From Hoyosella sp. YIM 151337 (GTDB lineage: Bacteria; Actinomycetota; Actinomycetes; Mycobacteriales; Mycobacteriaceae): DNA of 64,000 nucleotides. This document shows positions 34,015-41,745 of this stretch, one piece after another (the first letter of the stretch is position 1; every line of letters begins with the position of its first letter). The notes under the pieces were generated by a model. That model saw nothing but the letters and a program-made list of their open reading frames with translations, did no database searches and had not been told where the DNA came from. Both the position numbers and the translations under genes were made by a program. The stretch spans positions 62,001 to 126,000 of the forward strand of contig NZ_JAPEIQ010000046.1 of assembly GCF_026041215.1 (NCBI RefSeq), written 5' to 3'.

Positions 34015-35157
34015 TCAGAGGTTGAGCGAGCGACCGATGATTTCCTTCATGATTTCGGTCGTTCCGCCGTAGATGGTCTGGACACGCGAATCGAGGAATG
34101 CCTTCGCGATGGGGTATTCGCGCATGTAGCCGTAGCCACCGTGCAACTGCACGCAGCGGTCGATGAGTTTGGTCTGCAGCTCGGTCGACCACCACTTGAT
34201 CATGGCAGCATCCTGGACACTGAGCTTCTTCGCGTTGAGCATTTCGATGTACTTGTCAACGGCAAGACGCACCATCTGGGTCTCGGTCGCCAGCTCAGCG
34301 AGAACAAACCGCGTGTTCTGGAAAGCTCCGATGTTTCGGCCGAAGGCCTTGCGGTCGCGGCAATACTCGATCGTCATGTCGAGGCACTGCTCCATCGCAG
34401 CCGCGGCGACGACGGCGATCGACAGGCGCTCCTGCGGCAAGTTCTTCATCAGGTAGATGAAGCCCTGGCCTTCCTCACCCAGCATGTTCTCGGCGGGCAC
34501 CCGGACGTTGTTGAAGTGCAACTCGGCCGTGTCTTGCGCCTTCAGCCCGACTTTATCCAGGTTGCGGCCTCGTTCGAAGCCTTCCATGCCACGTTCGACA
34601 ACAAAAAGGCTGAAGCCTTGTGCACCGGCGTCCGGATTGGTGCGCGCGACCACAACAACGAGGTCAGCATTGATGCCGTTCGTAATAAATGTCTTGGAAC
34701 CGTTGAGGATCCAGTCACTGCCGTCTTTCTTGGCATTGGTCTTGATGCCCTGCAGGTCCGACCCGGTGCCAGGCTCCGTCATCGCGATCGCGGTGATGAG
34801 TTCACCGGAGACAAAACCGGGCAGCCAGCGAGCTTTCTGCTCATCAGTCGCGAGTTCGGTCAGGTACGGCTGCACCACGTCGTTATGCAGCATGAAGCCG
34901 ACACCGCTGTACCCGCCGCGGGTGGTCTCTTCCGACACAATCGCATTGAAGCGGAAATCCGGGTCACCGCCGCCACCGTACTTCTCGTCGACAGCAGTCC
35001 CGAGGAAACCGAGCTTGCCGGCCTCGACCCATAATTCGCGCGGGACGATCTCGTCCTTCTCCCACTGCTCGTGGTGTGGTGCGACATGTTCCTTGAGAAA
35101 GGCCCGGAACGAGTCACGGAACATGATCTGTTCATCGGTGAAGAGGGAGCGTTCCAC
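34015..35157 (-). CDS. Acyl-CoA dehydrogenase
   Basis: 380 residues, standard length for the family. IAMTEPGTGSDLQGIKT (about 122), the flavin-binding WILNGSKTFITNG (about 148), the catalytic region QLHGGYGYMREYPI (about 341) and RVQTIYGGTTEIMKEIIGR at the C-terminus are all present. The catalytic base in this subgroup is the Glu of GTTEIMKE. It starts at ATG 35157 and converges on dapC with a 9-bp gap. Possible partner of FadA/FadB in beta-oxidation of short- or long-chain substrates. Confidence 0.93.
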   Translation of the reverse strand: MERSLFTDEQIMFRDSFRAFLKEHVAPHHEQWEKDEIVPRELWVEAGKLGFLGTAVDEKYGGGGDPDFRFNAIVSEETTRGGYSGVGFMLHNDVVQPYLTELATDEQKARWLPGFVSGELITAIAMTEPGTGSDLQGIKTNAKKDGSDWILNGSKTFITNGINADLVVVVARTNPDAGAQGFSLFVVERGMEGFERGRNLDKVGLKAQDTAELHFNNVRVPAENMLGEEGQGFIYLMKNLPQERLSIAVVAAAAMEQCLDMTIEYCRDRKAFGRNIGAFQNTRFVLAELATETQMVRLAVDKYIEMLNAKKLSVQDAAMIKWWSTELQTKLIDRCVQLHGGYGYMREYPIAKAFLDSRVQTIYGGTTEIMKEIIGRSLNL

Positions 35158-35312
35158 GCTGAAGGTCTCCTTCGATCGGTTTTGACCACACTACGGTCGG
35201 TGTAACACTACGACGCAGTAACTTCACGGGCGAGGACCGTGGCGCGCGGAGTCTATGACCGAACCGATCACATAGAGTGGGGTGTGACCAAAACGCTCAC
35301 GCCCAGCGCCAC

Positions 35313-36347
35313 ATGATGAAACGCCCGATACCCACTGACTACGTCGCACGCACGATCCGCGCAGCGGACCGGCGCGGAATAGACTTGCAGCCTGCACTTC
35401 AGCGGGCGCAGATCGTGCCTATGCTGGACGATCCCTCCGTGCCGATCACCCCTGAGCAGGCGACGGCATTTACCCAGGCAGTCTGGGACATCACTGGTGA
35501 TGAGCTTGGCGGACTGGGCGCCGCCCCAGTCCCCCGCGGTACGTTCCGCCTGGTGACGCTAGCGCTGATTCATTCGCCCGACCTCGAGCATGCGCTGCGA
35601 CGCATGATGTCCTCTCTGCCCGCATTGCCCGCGATGACGCCGATCGACTTCCGCTTTCACGCACCTGCCGAATCCCCGGCGCAGACCGGAGCAATCGAAT
35701 TAGATCTGCGCAGCCGGCCGCCTGATTTAGTCACCCAGTTGCTGATCGAGTTGTGTTTCCTGCTGATCCACCGCTTCTCGAGCTGGCTGATCGGGCGCGC
35801 GATCACCCCGGTCAGCGTGACACTGCCGCACAGCGCACCTGGTGATTTCGAACCGGGGTTTTATCGCACGCTCTACGGTGTGGCACCGCACTTCGGCGCC
35901 CCCACCGCCACAATCGTGTTCGACCGGGCCACACTGCACGCCCCAGTTGTCCAGAACGAGGACACGCTCCGTGAGTTTCTGCGGAACTCACCGGCGGTTC
36001 TTTTCAGCGAACCCGCAGGTGAAACACCGCTCACCACGAAGGTCAGGCGGATGCTCGAGCGCGGCGTCGCGGGCGGTATTCCCGATGCTGCGACGCTGGC
36101 CAAACGAGTGTCGATGAGCGAATCGCACTTGCGGCGGCTGCTGCGCGCCGAGGGCACCTCCGTGAATCAGTTGCGGCAGGAGGTGCTGTGTGACGCAGCA
36201 TTGGCTCGCCTGCGACGCGGCGAACCCATCGACCAGATTTCGGCAGGGCTTGGTTTCTCGGAACCCAGCGCATTCCGGCGCGCGTTCAAGAGGTGGACGG
36301 GCAGCAGCCCTGGCGAATTCCGGACTAACGCTGCCGGAGTTTCCTGA
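35313..36347 (+). CDS. AraC-family transcriptional regulator (OruR-like)
   Basis: 344 residues. The N-terminal two thirds fit the Arabinose_bd-like (PF12625) ligand domain (PITPEQATAFTQAVWDITGD; FRLVTLALIHSPDLEHALRRM). The C-terminal AraC DNA-binding domain contains TLAKRVSMSESHLRRLLRAE (about 268) and ISAGLGFSEPSAFRRAFKRW (about 312). Divergent from the acyl-CoA dehydrogenase, which it may regulate. MMKRP at 35313 is my chosen start; a GTG at 35277 is possible. Confidence 0.85.
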   Translation: MMKRPIPTDYVARTIRAADRRGIDLQPALQRAQIVPMLDDPSVPITPEQATAFTQAVWDITGDELGGLGAAPVPRGTFRLVTLALIHSPDLEHALRRMMSSLPALPAMTPIDFRFHAPAESPAQTGAIELDLRSRPPDLVTQLLIELCFLLIHRFSSWLIGRAITPVSVTLPHSAPGDFEPGFYRTLYGVAPHFGAPTATIVFDRATLHAPVVQNEDTLREFLRNSPAVLFSEPAGETPLTTKVRRMLERGVAGGIPDAATLAKRVSMSESHLRRLLRAEGTSVNQLRQEVLCDAALARLRRGEPIDQISAGLGFSEPSAFRRAFKRWTGSSPGEFRTNAAGVS

Positions 36348-37704
36348 CCTCGAGGTACCCCTGCCACGCCCCAAAACCGAATGCCATATCGTCCACCCGG
36401 CGCAAAACGGCGTAGCGAACCAGGTCGAGGCTGTCGTCAGAGTCGCGGCGCGACATCCAGTCGAACGCACCTTCCGCGAGCGCGAGCACGGCCAGGGCAT
36501 ACCGCGCACGCCGGGACACCACAGCCGCAGCGAGCGACACCGGCCACGCGTGACGGAGCACCAGAGCTGAGCATCGCCAGAACGCTCCGCGCAGTTCGAG
36601 CGCGGCCATCGTCGCCGCAGTCTGGAGGGTGTTATCGACGGGCGGCACCCGGCGCGCCAGACGAGCCGACCCGCCGAGCGCCAGCACGAACAACCCCAGG
36701 GCCGTCGATCGCTTGCCCAACAACACGAACACCGCGAGCAAGGCCGGCCACACCCGGGACCAGAGCGCCAGTCGGCTCGCATCGGAAAACGACGCCGACA
36801 ACCGCGCCGACGCGCTGCCGGCCACAGCACGTGCCTTCACCCATTGCGCCAGATCGCTCGGCGCCTCGCTCTGCACCACCGCCACTGGGTCGAAGCGAAC
36901 GCGCCAGCCGTCATTGACGAGGCGTAAGCACACATCAGTTCCGTTCGCGGCCGGGAAACCCGCGTCGAACCCGCCTACTGCCAACAATGCTTTCCGCCGT
37001 GCTACCAGGGCCGACGCTGGCACACCAAAGGGCGCGGCACCGGGGCTCAAGCCACATTCGCGGCGGCCGGGCTCAAGTGAGGGACGCATCGCGTCGTAGC
37101 GCTGCGCCCACCGGCGGCGGCTGGGCAGAGGGTTCAACCGCGGCACAACAAGCCCCACGTCAGGATCGGCGAAATGGGCGAGCAGCGCCTCTGCCCACAG
37201 CGAACCGGGCTGCACACAAGGGTCCAGGAACGCGACAAACGGGGTTTGCGCCGCGCGCAGACCCGTGTTCCGCGCCTCCGCGAGACCAAATGGCTGCTGG
37301 TGGCGGATCACGGTAATGCCGGGTCGTTCGATAGGCGGATACGAGCCGTCGTCGACGACGATGATGGACACTCCAGTCAGCGCACCGAGCAATCGATCCA
37401 ATGAGGCGGCGCCGTCGCGAACAGGAATCACAACAGTGAGTTCGGCACGCGATGGCCCACGCGACGGGCGGGGGTGAGCCACGCCGAGATCGAGAAGGCG
37501 CCTGGCAAGTGCGCCACTGACATGGTCAGTGACTTCGAGCACGCCGTCATCGATCATGCCCGATTCGTGTGCCGTCAAGGCGACCACCGTGCCGAACGGC
37601 GCTACCAGATTCGCCCCACCCTGTCCCCGCGCGCTGCGATCCGTGATGCGTACCCGGGAATCGAGGCGTACCGCGAATCCCTTCGGCAGTCGATCGGTAG
37701 ACAT
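36325..37704 (-). CDS. mftF: MftF-like glycosyltransferase
   Basis: 459 residues. The N-terminus (RLPKGFAVRLDSRVRI) and the GT-A core (ELTVVIPVRDGAASLDRLL, VIVVDDGS, LAEARNTGLRAA, FLDPCVQPG) fit the mycofactocin-system glycosyltransferase MftF, which adds beta-1,4-glucose units to mycofactocin. The C-terminal region has several hydrophobic helices. No other mft genes (mftA-E) are visible, so the cluster may lie elsewhere or the assignment may cover a related envelope transferase. Start ATG 37704; 3' end overlaps the AraC gene by 23 bp. Confidence 0.72.
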   Translation of the reverse strand: MSTDRLPKGFAVRLDSRVRITDRSARGQGGANLVAPFGTVVALTAHESGMIDDGVLEVTDHVSGALARRLLDLGVAHPRPSRGPSRAELTVVIPVRDGAASLDRLLGALTGVSIIVVDDGSYPPIERPGITVIRHQQPFGLAEARNTGLRAAQTPFVAFLDPCVQPGSLWAEALLAHFADPDVGLVVPRLNPLPSRRRWAQRYDAMRPSLEPGRRECGLSPGAAPFGVPASALVARRKALLAVGGFDAGFPAANGTDVCLRLVNDGWRVRFDPVAVVQSEAPSDLAQWVKARAVAGSASARLSASFSDASRLALWSRVWPALLAVFVLLGKRSTALGLFVLALGGSARLARRVPPVDNTLQTAATMAALELRGAFWRCSALVLRHAWPVSLAAAVVSRRARYALAVLALAEGAFDWMSRRDSDDSLDLVRYAVLRRVDDMAFGFGAWQGYLEVRKLRQR

Positions 37705-37887
37705 GTGCGTTTCCGTCCGCGCGTTGACGGCTGTCGTGCTCAGAGCCCTCATCGCCTCCCTCATCTGCCCCCTGGCTTCATCGCCGGACCTATATGATCG
37801 CTCACCGAGAGCGCGCAACCACTAAGCCTCAACTATCGTGAGCCATCTGCCCCGGTCTTCGCAGCCGAATCAGCTAACCACCACTAG

Positions 37888-38781
37888 TTAATTTTGCTTT
37901 GGGTCCAAACTAGCTCGGATTCCGTACTGCACTCCCGTGAGTGCCTCGGACTCCTCCCACAGCGAAGCTGCCGTACGCCGATCATGTGAACGCTTACTAG
38001 ATCGAACTAGGACAGGTGAGCCCCGCTGCTCGAAGCGTCCACCGGGGCCGACGTAACTACCGCCAGGCAGACTCGGCGCTGTGGCCGCATAAAGGCTCGG
38101 AAGCGCTCCGCCCTCGGCGCTTTGCGCGAAGACCCGGTTACCGATTTTCATCAGCCGGTCCTGGATCGTGCCCGTATGTGACTGCAGGTTTGTCGAGGCG
38201 TAACCCGGATGTGCGGCAACTGCCCGAAGCTGAGAGCCGGCTGCGTCGAGTCGTCGCTGCAATTCGTAAGTGAACAGCAGATTCGCGAGCTTTGACTGCG
38301 CGTACGCGGGCCAACGCCGGTAAGTGCGCCGCTCCCAGTTGAGGTCAGCAAGGTTGACTTTGCCAAGGAGGTGCATCCCGCTAGAGACAGTGACGACCCG
38401 ATCGCCAAGGCGATCAAGCAACAGCCCGGTTAGGGCGAAATGACCGAGATGGTTTGTGCCGAACTGCATCTCGAAGCCATCTTTGGTGCGGGATTTCGGC
38501 ACCGCCATAACGCCCGCGTTGTTGATCAGCACATCGAAGCGTGGACAGCTTTTCGCGAATTCGTACACGGAACTGAGGTCAGCAAGGTCGAGTTCCCGCA
38601 CCTCACAGCTGGCTTCAGGGTGGCGCGCGACGATGTCTTCGGCGACACGCTCGCCCTTATCGGTATTTCGGCAGGCGAGGATGACAGTAGCGCCGGCCTC
38701 CGCGAGCACCCTGGCTGTCACGGCACCAAGACCGCTATTCGCACCGGTTACTACGAACGTACGGCCCGACTGATCATTCAT
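37888..38781 (-). CDS. Short-chain dehydrogenase, copy 2
   Basis: About 297 residues, a paralogue of the SDR at 10867-11784: TGANSGLGAVTARVLAEAGA, RELDLADLSSVYEFA, NNAGVMAVPKSRTKDGFEMQ, YAQSKLANLLFTYELQRRL and HPGYASTNLQSHTG. The cofactor loop and catalytic Tyr-Lys are intact. Substrate unknown. I chose ATG 38781; one codon frame further upstream (38805) is possible. It precedes the MftF-like gene by 184 bp in the same direction. Confidence 0.85.
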   Translation of the reverse strand: MNDQSGRTFVVTGANSGLGAVTARVLAEAGATVILACRNTDKGERVAEDIVARHPEASCEVRELDLADLSSVYEFAKSCPRFDVLINNAGVMAVPKSRTKDGFEMQFGTNHLGHFALTGLLLDRLGDRVVTVSSGMHLLGKVNLADLNWERRTYRRWPAYAQSKLANLLFTYELQRRLDAAGSQLRAVAAHPGYASTNLQSHTGTIQDRLMKIGNRVFAQSAEGGALPSLYAATAPSLPGGSYVGPGGRFEQRGSPVLVRSSKRSHDRRTAASLWEESEALTGVQYGIRASLDPKQN

Positions 38782-38903
38782 TTCGCCGACCGTCCATCCA
38801 TACATGATTAGGACCCTACGATCATCAGCGTCCGAGCGCCATGCCCAGCCGGAAATTCGCGACAAAGAAAACTACGTGTTGGGTCTCGTGCGACAGTAGT
38901 TCA

Positions 38904-39145
38904 ATGAAGGGCACCGTCGCGGTGATCTGCGCCGGACCAGGAGGTATTGTCGCGGCGCGGTGGCTGCTCGCACAGGGGTTCGAGCCCACGATCTTCGAGC
39001 AGGGCCCGATGCTGGGCGGGCAATGGACTAGTTTCCAGGGCTGAGCGGCGTGTGGCCTGCCATGCACCGCGTGGACCCCCACATCCAGGATGCTGCCGCT
39101 TTCGCTGCGATCACAACAAATGAACTGAGCGATCGCGAGCAATGA
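38904..39145 (+). pseudogene. Decayed flavin-dependent monooxygenase, N-terminal fragment
   Basis: Begins MKGTVAVICAGPGGIVAARW, the FAD-binding Rossmann start of the flavin monooxygenase family, and reads FEQGPMLGGQW before a TGA at 39042. In another frame the sequence continues SGVWPAMH, and in the first frame further on TSRM, both conserved in the family. So at least one frameshift and a premature stop are present and most of the gene (normally about 450 residues) is missing. The first Gly of GxGxxG is replaced by Cys. Not functional. Confidence 0.7.
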
Positions 39146-39217
39146 GACTGGTCCGTCATCGAGCGCCAGGAAGAACAGGGGCTGATGCCAGCCCTCTATA
39201 GAAGGAAACTGCCCACT

Positions 39218-39241
39218 GTGGCTAAGACCGGGATCGAACCG
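39218..39241 (-). repeat. tRNA-Phe 3'-end fragment (possible att site)
   Basis: This 24-bp sequence matches 41068-41091, the 3' end of tRNA-Phe (T-arm and acceptor), at 22 of 24 positions and in the same orientation. The two copies bracket the Fic gene and its control region. This is the geometry left by integration of a mobile element into the 3' end of a tRNA gene. No integrase is present. Confidence 0.6.
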
Positions 39242-39325
39242 AACCAAAATTGAGGGTCAAACATCCACTATCAGAGCCTCGTGGCGAAAAAAGCGGATGA
39301 AAATGAGCCTCGTGGTCCCCGCGAG

Positions 39326-40501
39326 CTAGTTCCATCGCGTTGCCTCGAGAACCGCGGGACAAACAAAGAGCCGATTCTGCCTCCGTCCAGTGATCTCCCG
39401 GAGGAGACCTTTGTCGACGAGCCGGGCCACTGCTTGGTTCGCCGCCTCGAACGATATTCCGATGAGCGCTTTTACGGTCGGGACGTCGATCACGGGGTAA
39501 CCGATGATGAGCTCAGCGAGTTCAACCGAGGACCCGCGAAGACCCGACTCCCTGACGTCCGTGACCATATCGTCCCGAAGCGCGAGAAGGCGCTGAATTC
39601 GCTCAAGACCTTCACGCGCCTGACGGTCGACGGCCTCGGCGAAGAACAACACCCAGGGATTGAAATCACCAGTGATGCTGACCGCAAGCAACCCGTCCTG
39701 ATACTGCTGTCGGCGACTCTCAAACCACGGCGCGATGCTCAGGACGGGATACTTCAGCTCGCCAACACGCATCAGTTGAAGGAGCGCCACTAAACGCCCA
39801 AGCCGACCGTTGCCGTCGCCAAACGGGTGCAGGGTTTCGAATTGATAGTGCGCGAGGGCCATCTTGGCAATGATCAAGACATCATTGTCGCCCTCTACCC
39901 ATTCCTGCCAAGCCAGCACTCCTGCTTCCAGCTGATCCCCGGGTGGGCACGGGACGAATCGTGACTCCTCAATCGGCGAGTTGTGCGGACCGATCGCCAC
40001 CTGATGGGGTCGAAGATCACCGGCGTCGGGCGTATCTCCGCGCGTTCCCCTCACGATCGTCCGCTGCAACTCCCCCAAGAATGTTCGCGAGATAGGGCGC
40101 GCGTGGACCTGCTTCACGGCTGCCTCGGTCGCGATCGTGTAATTGCGGATCTCCCGCTGTTCGGAAGACATCTCTCGGTCCTCAAGGAAGTCCGCTTCAA
40201 GAACCTCGTCGAACGACGCGTAGGTACCCTCGAGGGCCGACGTACTCGCGGCCTCCCGGCGAACGATCGGGCGGACGATGATCTCGGGTCGCGGAAGTTG
40301 TGAAACAGCCTCGTCCAACCGGGCAACCGACATCGCGGCTTTGGCTGATGCATTGAGGGCCTTCGCCGAAAGCGCCGGGTGTTCAGGAAGGTTGTCGGGA
40401 AGGTACGCCCAGTACTTCCACTCGCGCGAGGTACGAGGATCGAGGCCCCCGATAGGCACAAGCTTGCCAATCGGCGACTTCCCAAGAGCGTCGACGTCCA
40501 T
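39326..40501 (-). CDS. Fic-domain AMPylator with inhibitory helix
   Basis: 391 residues. The Fic catalytic motif HPFGDGNGRLGR (about residues 225-236) is complete, so it should transfer AMP or another NMP to target hydroxyls. An N-terminal TSALEG matches the (S/T)xxxE(G/N) autoinhibitory helix of class II Fic proteins. A C-terminal winged helix (VPTVKALIGISFEAANQAVA) probably binds DNA. ATG 40501 has AAAGG upstream; a TTG at 40531 is an alternative. It lies alone between tRNA-Phe repeats, with repeated TTCAAGCT sites in its promoter, and may regulate its own expression. Confidence 0.9.
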   Translation of the reverse strand: MDVDALGKSPIGKLVPIGGLDPRTSREWKYWAYLPDNLPEHPALSAKALNASAKAAMSVARLDEAVSQLPRPEIIVRPIVRREAASTSALEGTYASFDEVLEADFLEDREMSSEQREIRNYTIATEAAVKQVHARPISRTFLGELQRTIVRGTRGDTPDAGDLRPHQVAIGPHNSPIEESRFVPCPPGDQLEAGVLAWQEWVEGDNDVLIIAKMALAHYQFETLHPFGDGNGRLGRLVALLQLMRVGELKYPVLSIAPWFESRRQQYQDGLLAVSITGDFNPWVLFFAEAVDRQAREGLERIQRLLALRDDMVTDVRESGLRGSSVELAELIIGYPVIDVPTVKALIGISFEAANQAVARLVDKGLLREITGRRQNRLFVCPAVLEATRWN

Positions 40502-40572
40502 GCTGTTCAACCTTTTTGCGATTTGCTTCAACCAGGGCCTTCGACGTTCAAGGTACCTTGCACCGTCGGTAA

Positions 40573-40628
40573 GTGATTCAAGCTAACTAGCGAAAGCTTG
40601 AATCACACGCGTGAAAGTTCAAGCTAAC
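40573..40628. promoter_or_regulatory. Operator-like repeats upstream of the Fic gene
   Basis: GTGATTCAAGCT (40573-40584) and AGCTTGAATCAC (40595-40606) form a perfect 12-bp inverted repeat with a 10-bp spacer. A third half-site TTCAAGCTAAC recurs at 40618-40628, 41 bp after its first copy. Probably an operator, maybe bound by the Fic protein's own winged helix. Confidence 0.7.
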
Positions 40629-40736
40629 CGTCGGAGGCTCACCAGGGAGAGACTGTCGCCGAGCCTTCTCGTCGACGCTGGCGCGGTTGCCATCCTCGGC
40701 GAGGAGCCGATCCTCATTCGGCGGCTGCCGATCTGA
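40611..40736 (+). CDS. Possible 41-residue protein divergent from Fic
   Basis: A GTG-started frame reads VKVQANRRRLTRERLSPSLL and ends EEPILIRRLPI. It is basic at the start and has coding-like third positions in its second half. The start lies within the operator repeats and no ribosome binding site is seen. It could be a small partner of Fic or the tail of a lost gene. I cannot assign a function. Confidence 0.25.
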   Translation: MKVQANRRRLTRERLSPSLLVDAGAVAILGEEPILIRRLPI

Positions 40737-41065
40737 CGTGACCGGACAGCGTTGTTCGCGCCCGGCTGCCCGGAGCACTTAACCGCACCACTGCAGTTCG
40801 TCTGGGCGCGCAGCGCGCCGTTTAATCTTGTAAGTGCGAATTCCGGCACATTCGAATTCAGACTCTGCGCGGCCACCCCGCGATCATCGCGGGCTTCGTC
40901 TACGGCCGCCTCGCAATGGACACGCTCCACCAGGTCGAGAAGGCATTCGAGCCCGCCGATGGCACGCGGTGGTGTACTGCAGGCCGAGGGCGCGGCAAAG
41001 ATCGAAGCCCGAAACCCAACGCCGGATACCCTGCGCGAATAACGCCGTTACCAGCGTAAAGAATA
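40737..41065. other. Gap with a coding-like relic
   Basis: No intact gene. One plus-strand frame from about 40829 reads RGHPAIIAGFVYGRLAMDTL and then EKAFEPADGTRW before losing coding character near the tRNA-Phe gene. It has no start codon in a good context, so it is probably the remains of a gene in the tRNA-Phe-flanked segment. Family not recognised. Confidence 0.3.
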
Positions 41066-41068
41066 TGG

Positions 41069-41142
41069 TGGCCAAGGCCGGGATCGAACCGGCGACCTTC
41101 CGCTTTTCAGGCGGACGCTCGTACCAACTGAGCTACCTGGCC
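41069..41142 (-). tRNA. tRNA-Phe (GAA)
   Basis: The minus strand folds into a cloverleaf: acceptor GGCCAGG/CTTGGCC, D-arm with AGCTCAGTTGGT, anticodon loop CTGAAAA (GAA) and T-arm GGTTCGATCCC. CCA is encoded just after it (41066-41068). Last gene of the Glu-Asp-Phe tRNA group. Confidence 0.95.
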
Positions 41143-41188
41143 GAACCAGCCCCCGAGGGAGCTGACGAGCTTCGATCGTACAACGAAG

Positions 41189-41262
41189 CGACCCTGACGG
41201 GACTCGAACCCGCGACCTCCGCCGTGACAGGGCGGCGCGCTAACCAACTGCGCCACAGGGCC
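41189..41262 (-). tRNA. tRNA-Asp (GTC)
   Basis: Acceptor GGCCCTG pairs with CAGGGTC, with anticodon loop CTGTCAC (GTC) and T-arm GGGTTCGAGTCCC. CCA is not encoded. It is 46 bp before tRNA-Phe and probably in the same transcript as tRNA-Glu. Confidence 0.95.
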
Positions 41263-41291
41263 ATATGCAACTTTCCACTCCCAAGAGAGTG

Positions 41292-41364
41292 TACCCCCTA
41301 CGGGATTCGAACCCGCGTTACCGCCTTGAAAGGGCGGCGTCCTAGGCCTCTAGACGAAGGGGGC
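41292..41364 (-). tRNA. tRNA-Glu (TTC)
   Basis: Acceptor GCCCCCT pairs with AGGGGGT, with anticodon loop CTTTCAA (TTC) and T-arm GGGTTCGAATCCC. First gene of the minus-strand Glu-Asp-Phe order known from mycobacteria. Confidence 0.95.
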
Positions 41365-41621
41365 CCGCTGAATCACTCCAGCTGGCTTCCCCAACGAGTG
41401 TTTCCGTTGGGAGCGAAGCAAGCATAGGACACGTGGCGCCAAAGTACAAAATCAGTGGTTGGCGCGCCTCACGGTCAAGAAATTTGGCCTCCAGCGGGGC
41501 CGGTATGTAACGGTCGAGCGATCGGCTGACTCTCCAGACTGACAACCGGATGCCCCGCGTGCACGCATGCCCGGCTATTCGCTAGCATGGTTCCCGCATG
41601 CTCACCACAATGAGTACGCAC

Positions 41622-41694
41622 GCCCCTTTAGCTCAGTTGGTAGAGCTACGGACTTTTAATCCGCAGGTCCTCGGTTCGAGCCCGAGAGGGGGCA
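41622..41694 (+). tRNA. tRNA-Lys (TTT)
   Basis: Acceptor GCCCCTT pairs with AGGGGGC, D-arm AGCTCAGTTGGTAGAGC, anticodon loop CTTTTAA (TTT) and T-arm CGGTTCGAGCCCG. It is divergent from the three-tRNA group, with its own TAGCAT-like -10 about 40 bases upstream. Confidence 0.96.
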
Positions 41695-41708
41695 CTCTCA
41701 CTGACGGT

Positions 41709-41733
41709 CCCCGCCCGAATTCATCGGGCGGGG
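41709..41733. terminator. Terminator between tRNA-Lys and the P-type ATPase
   Basis: Perfect 9-bp stem CCCCGCCCG with loop AATTCAT, between two converging genes (tRNA-Lys and the ATPase). Confidence 0.8.
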
Positions 41734-41745
41734 TTAGCTCCAGAA

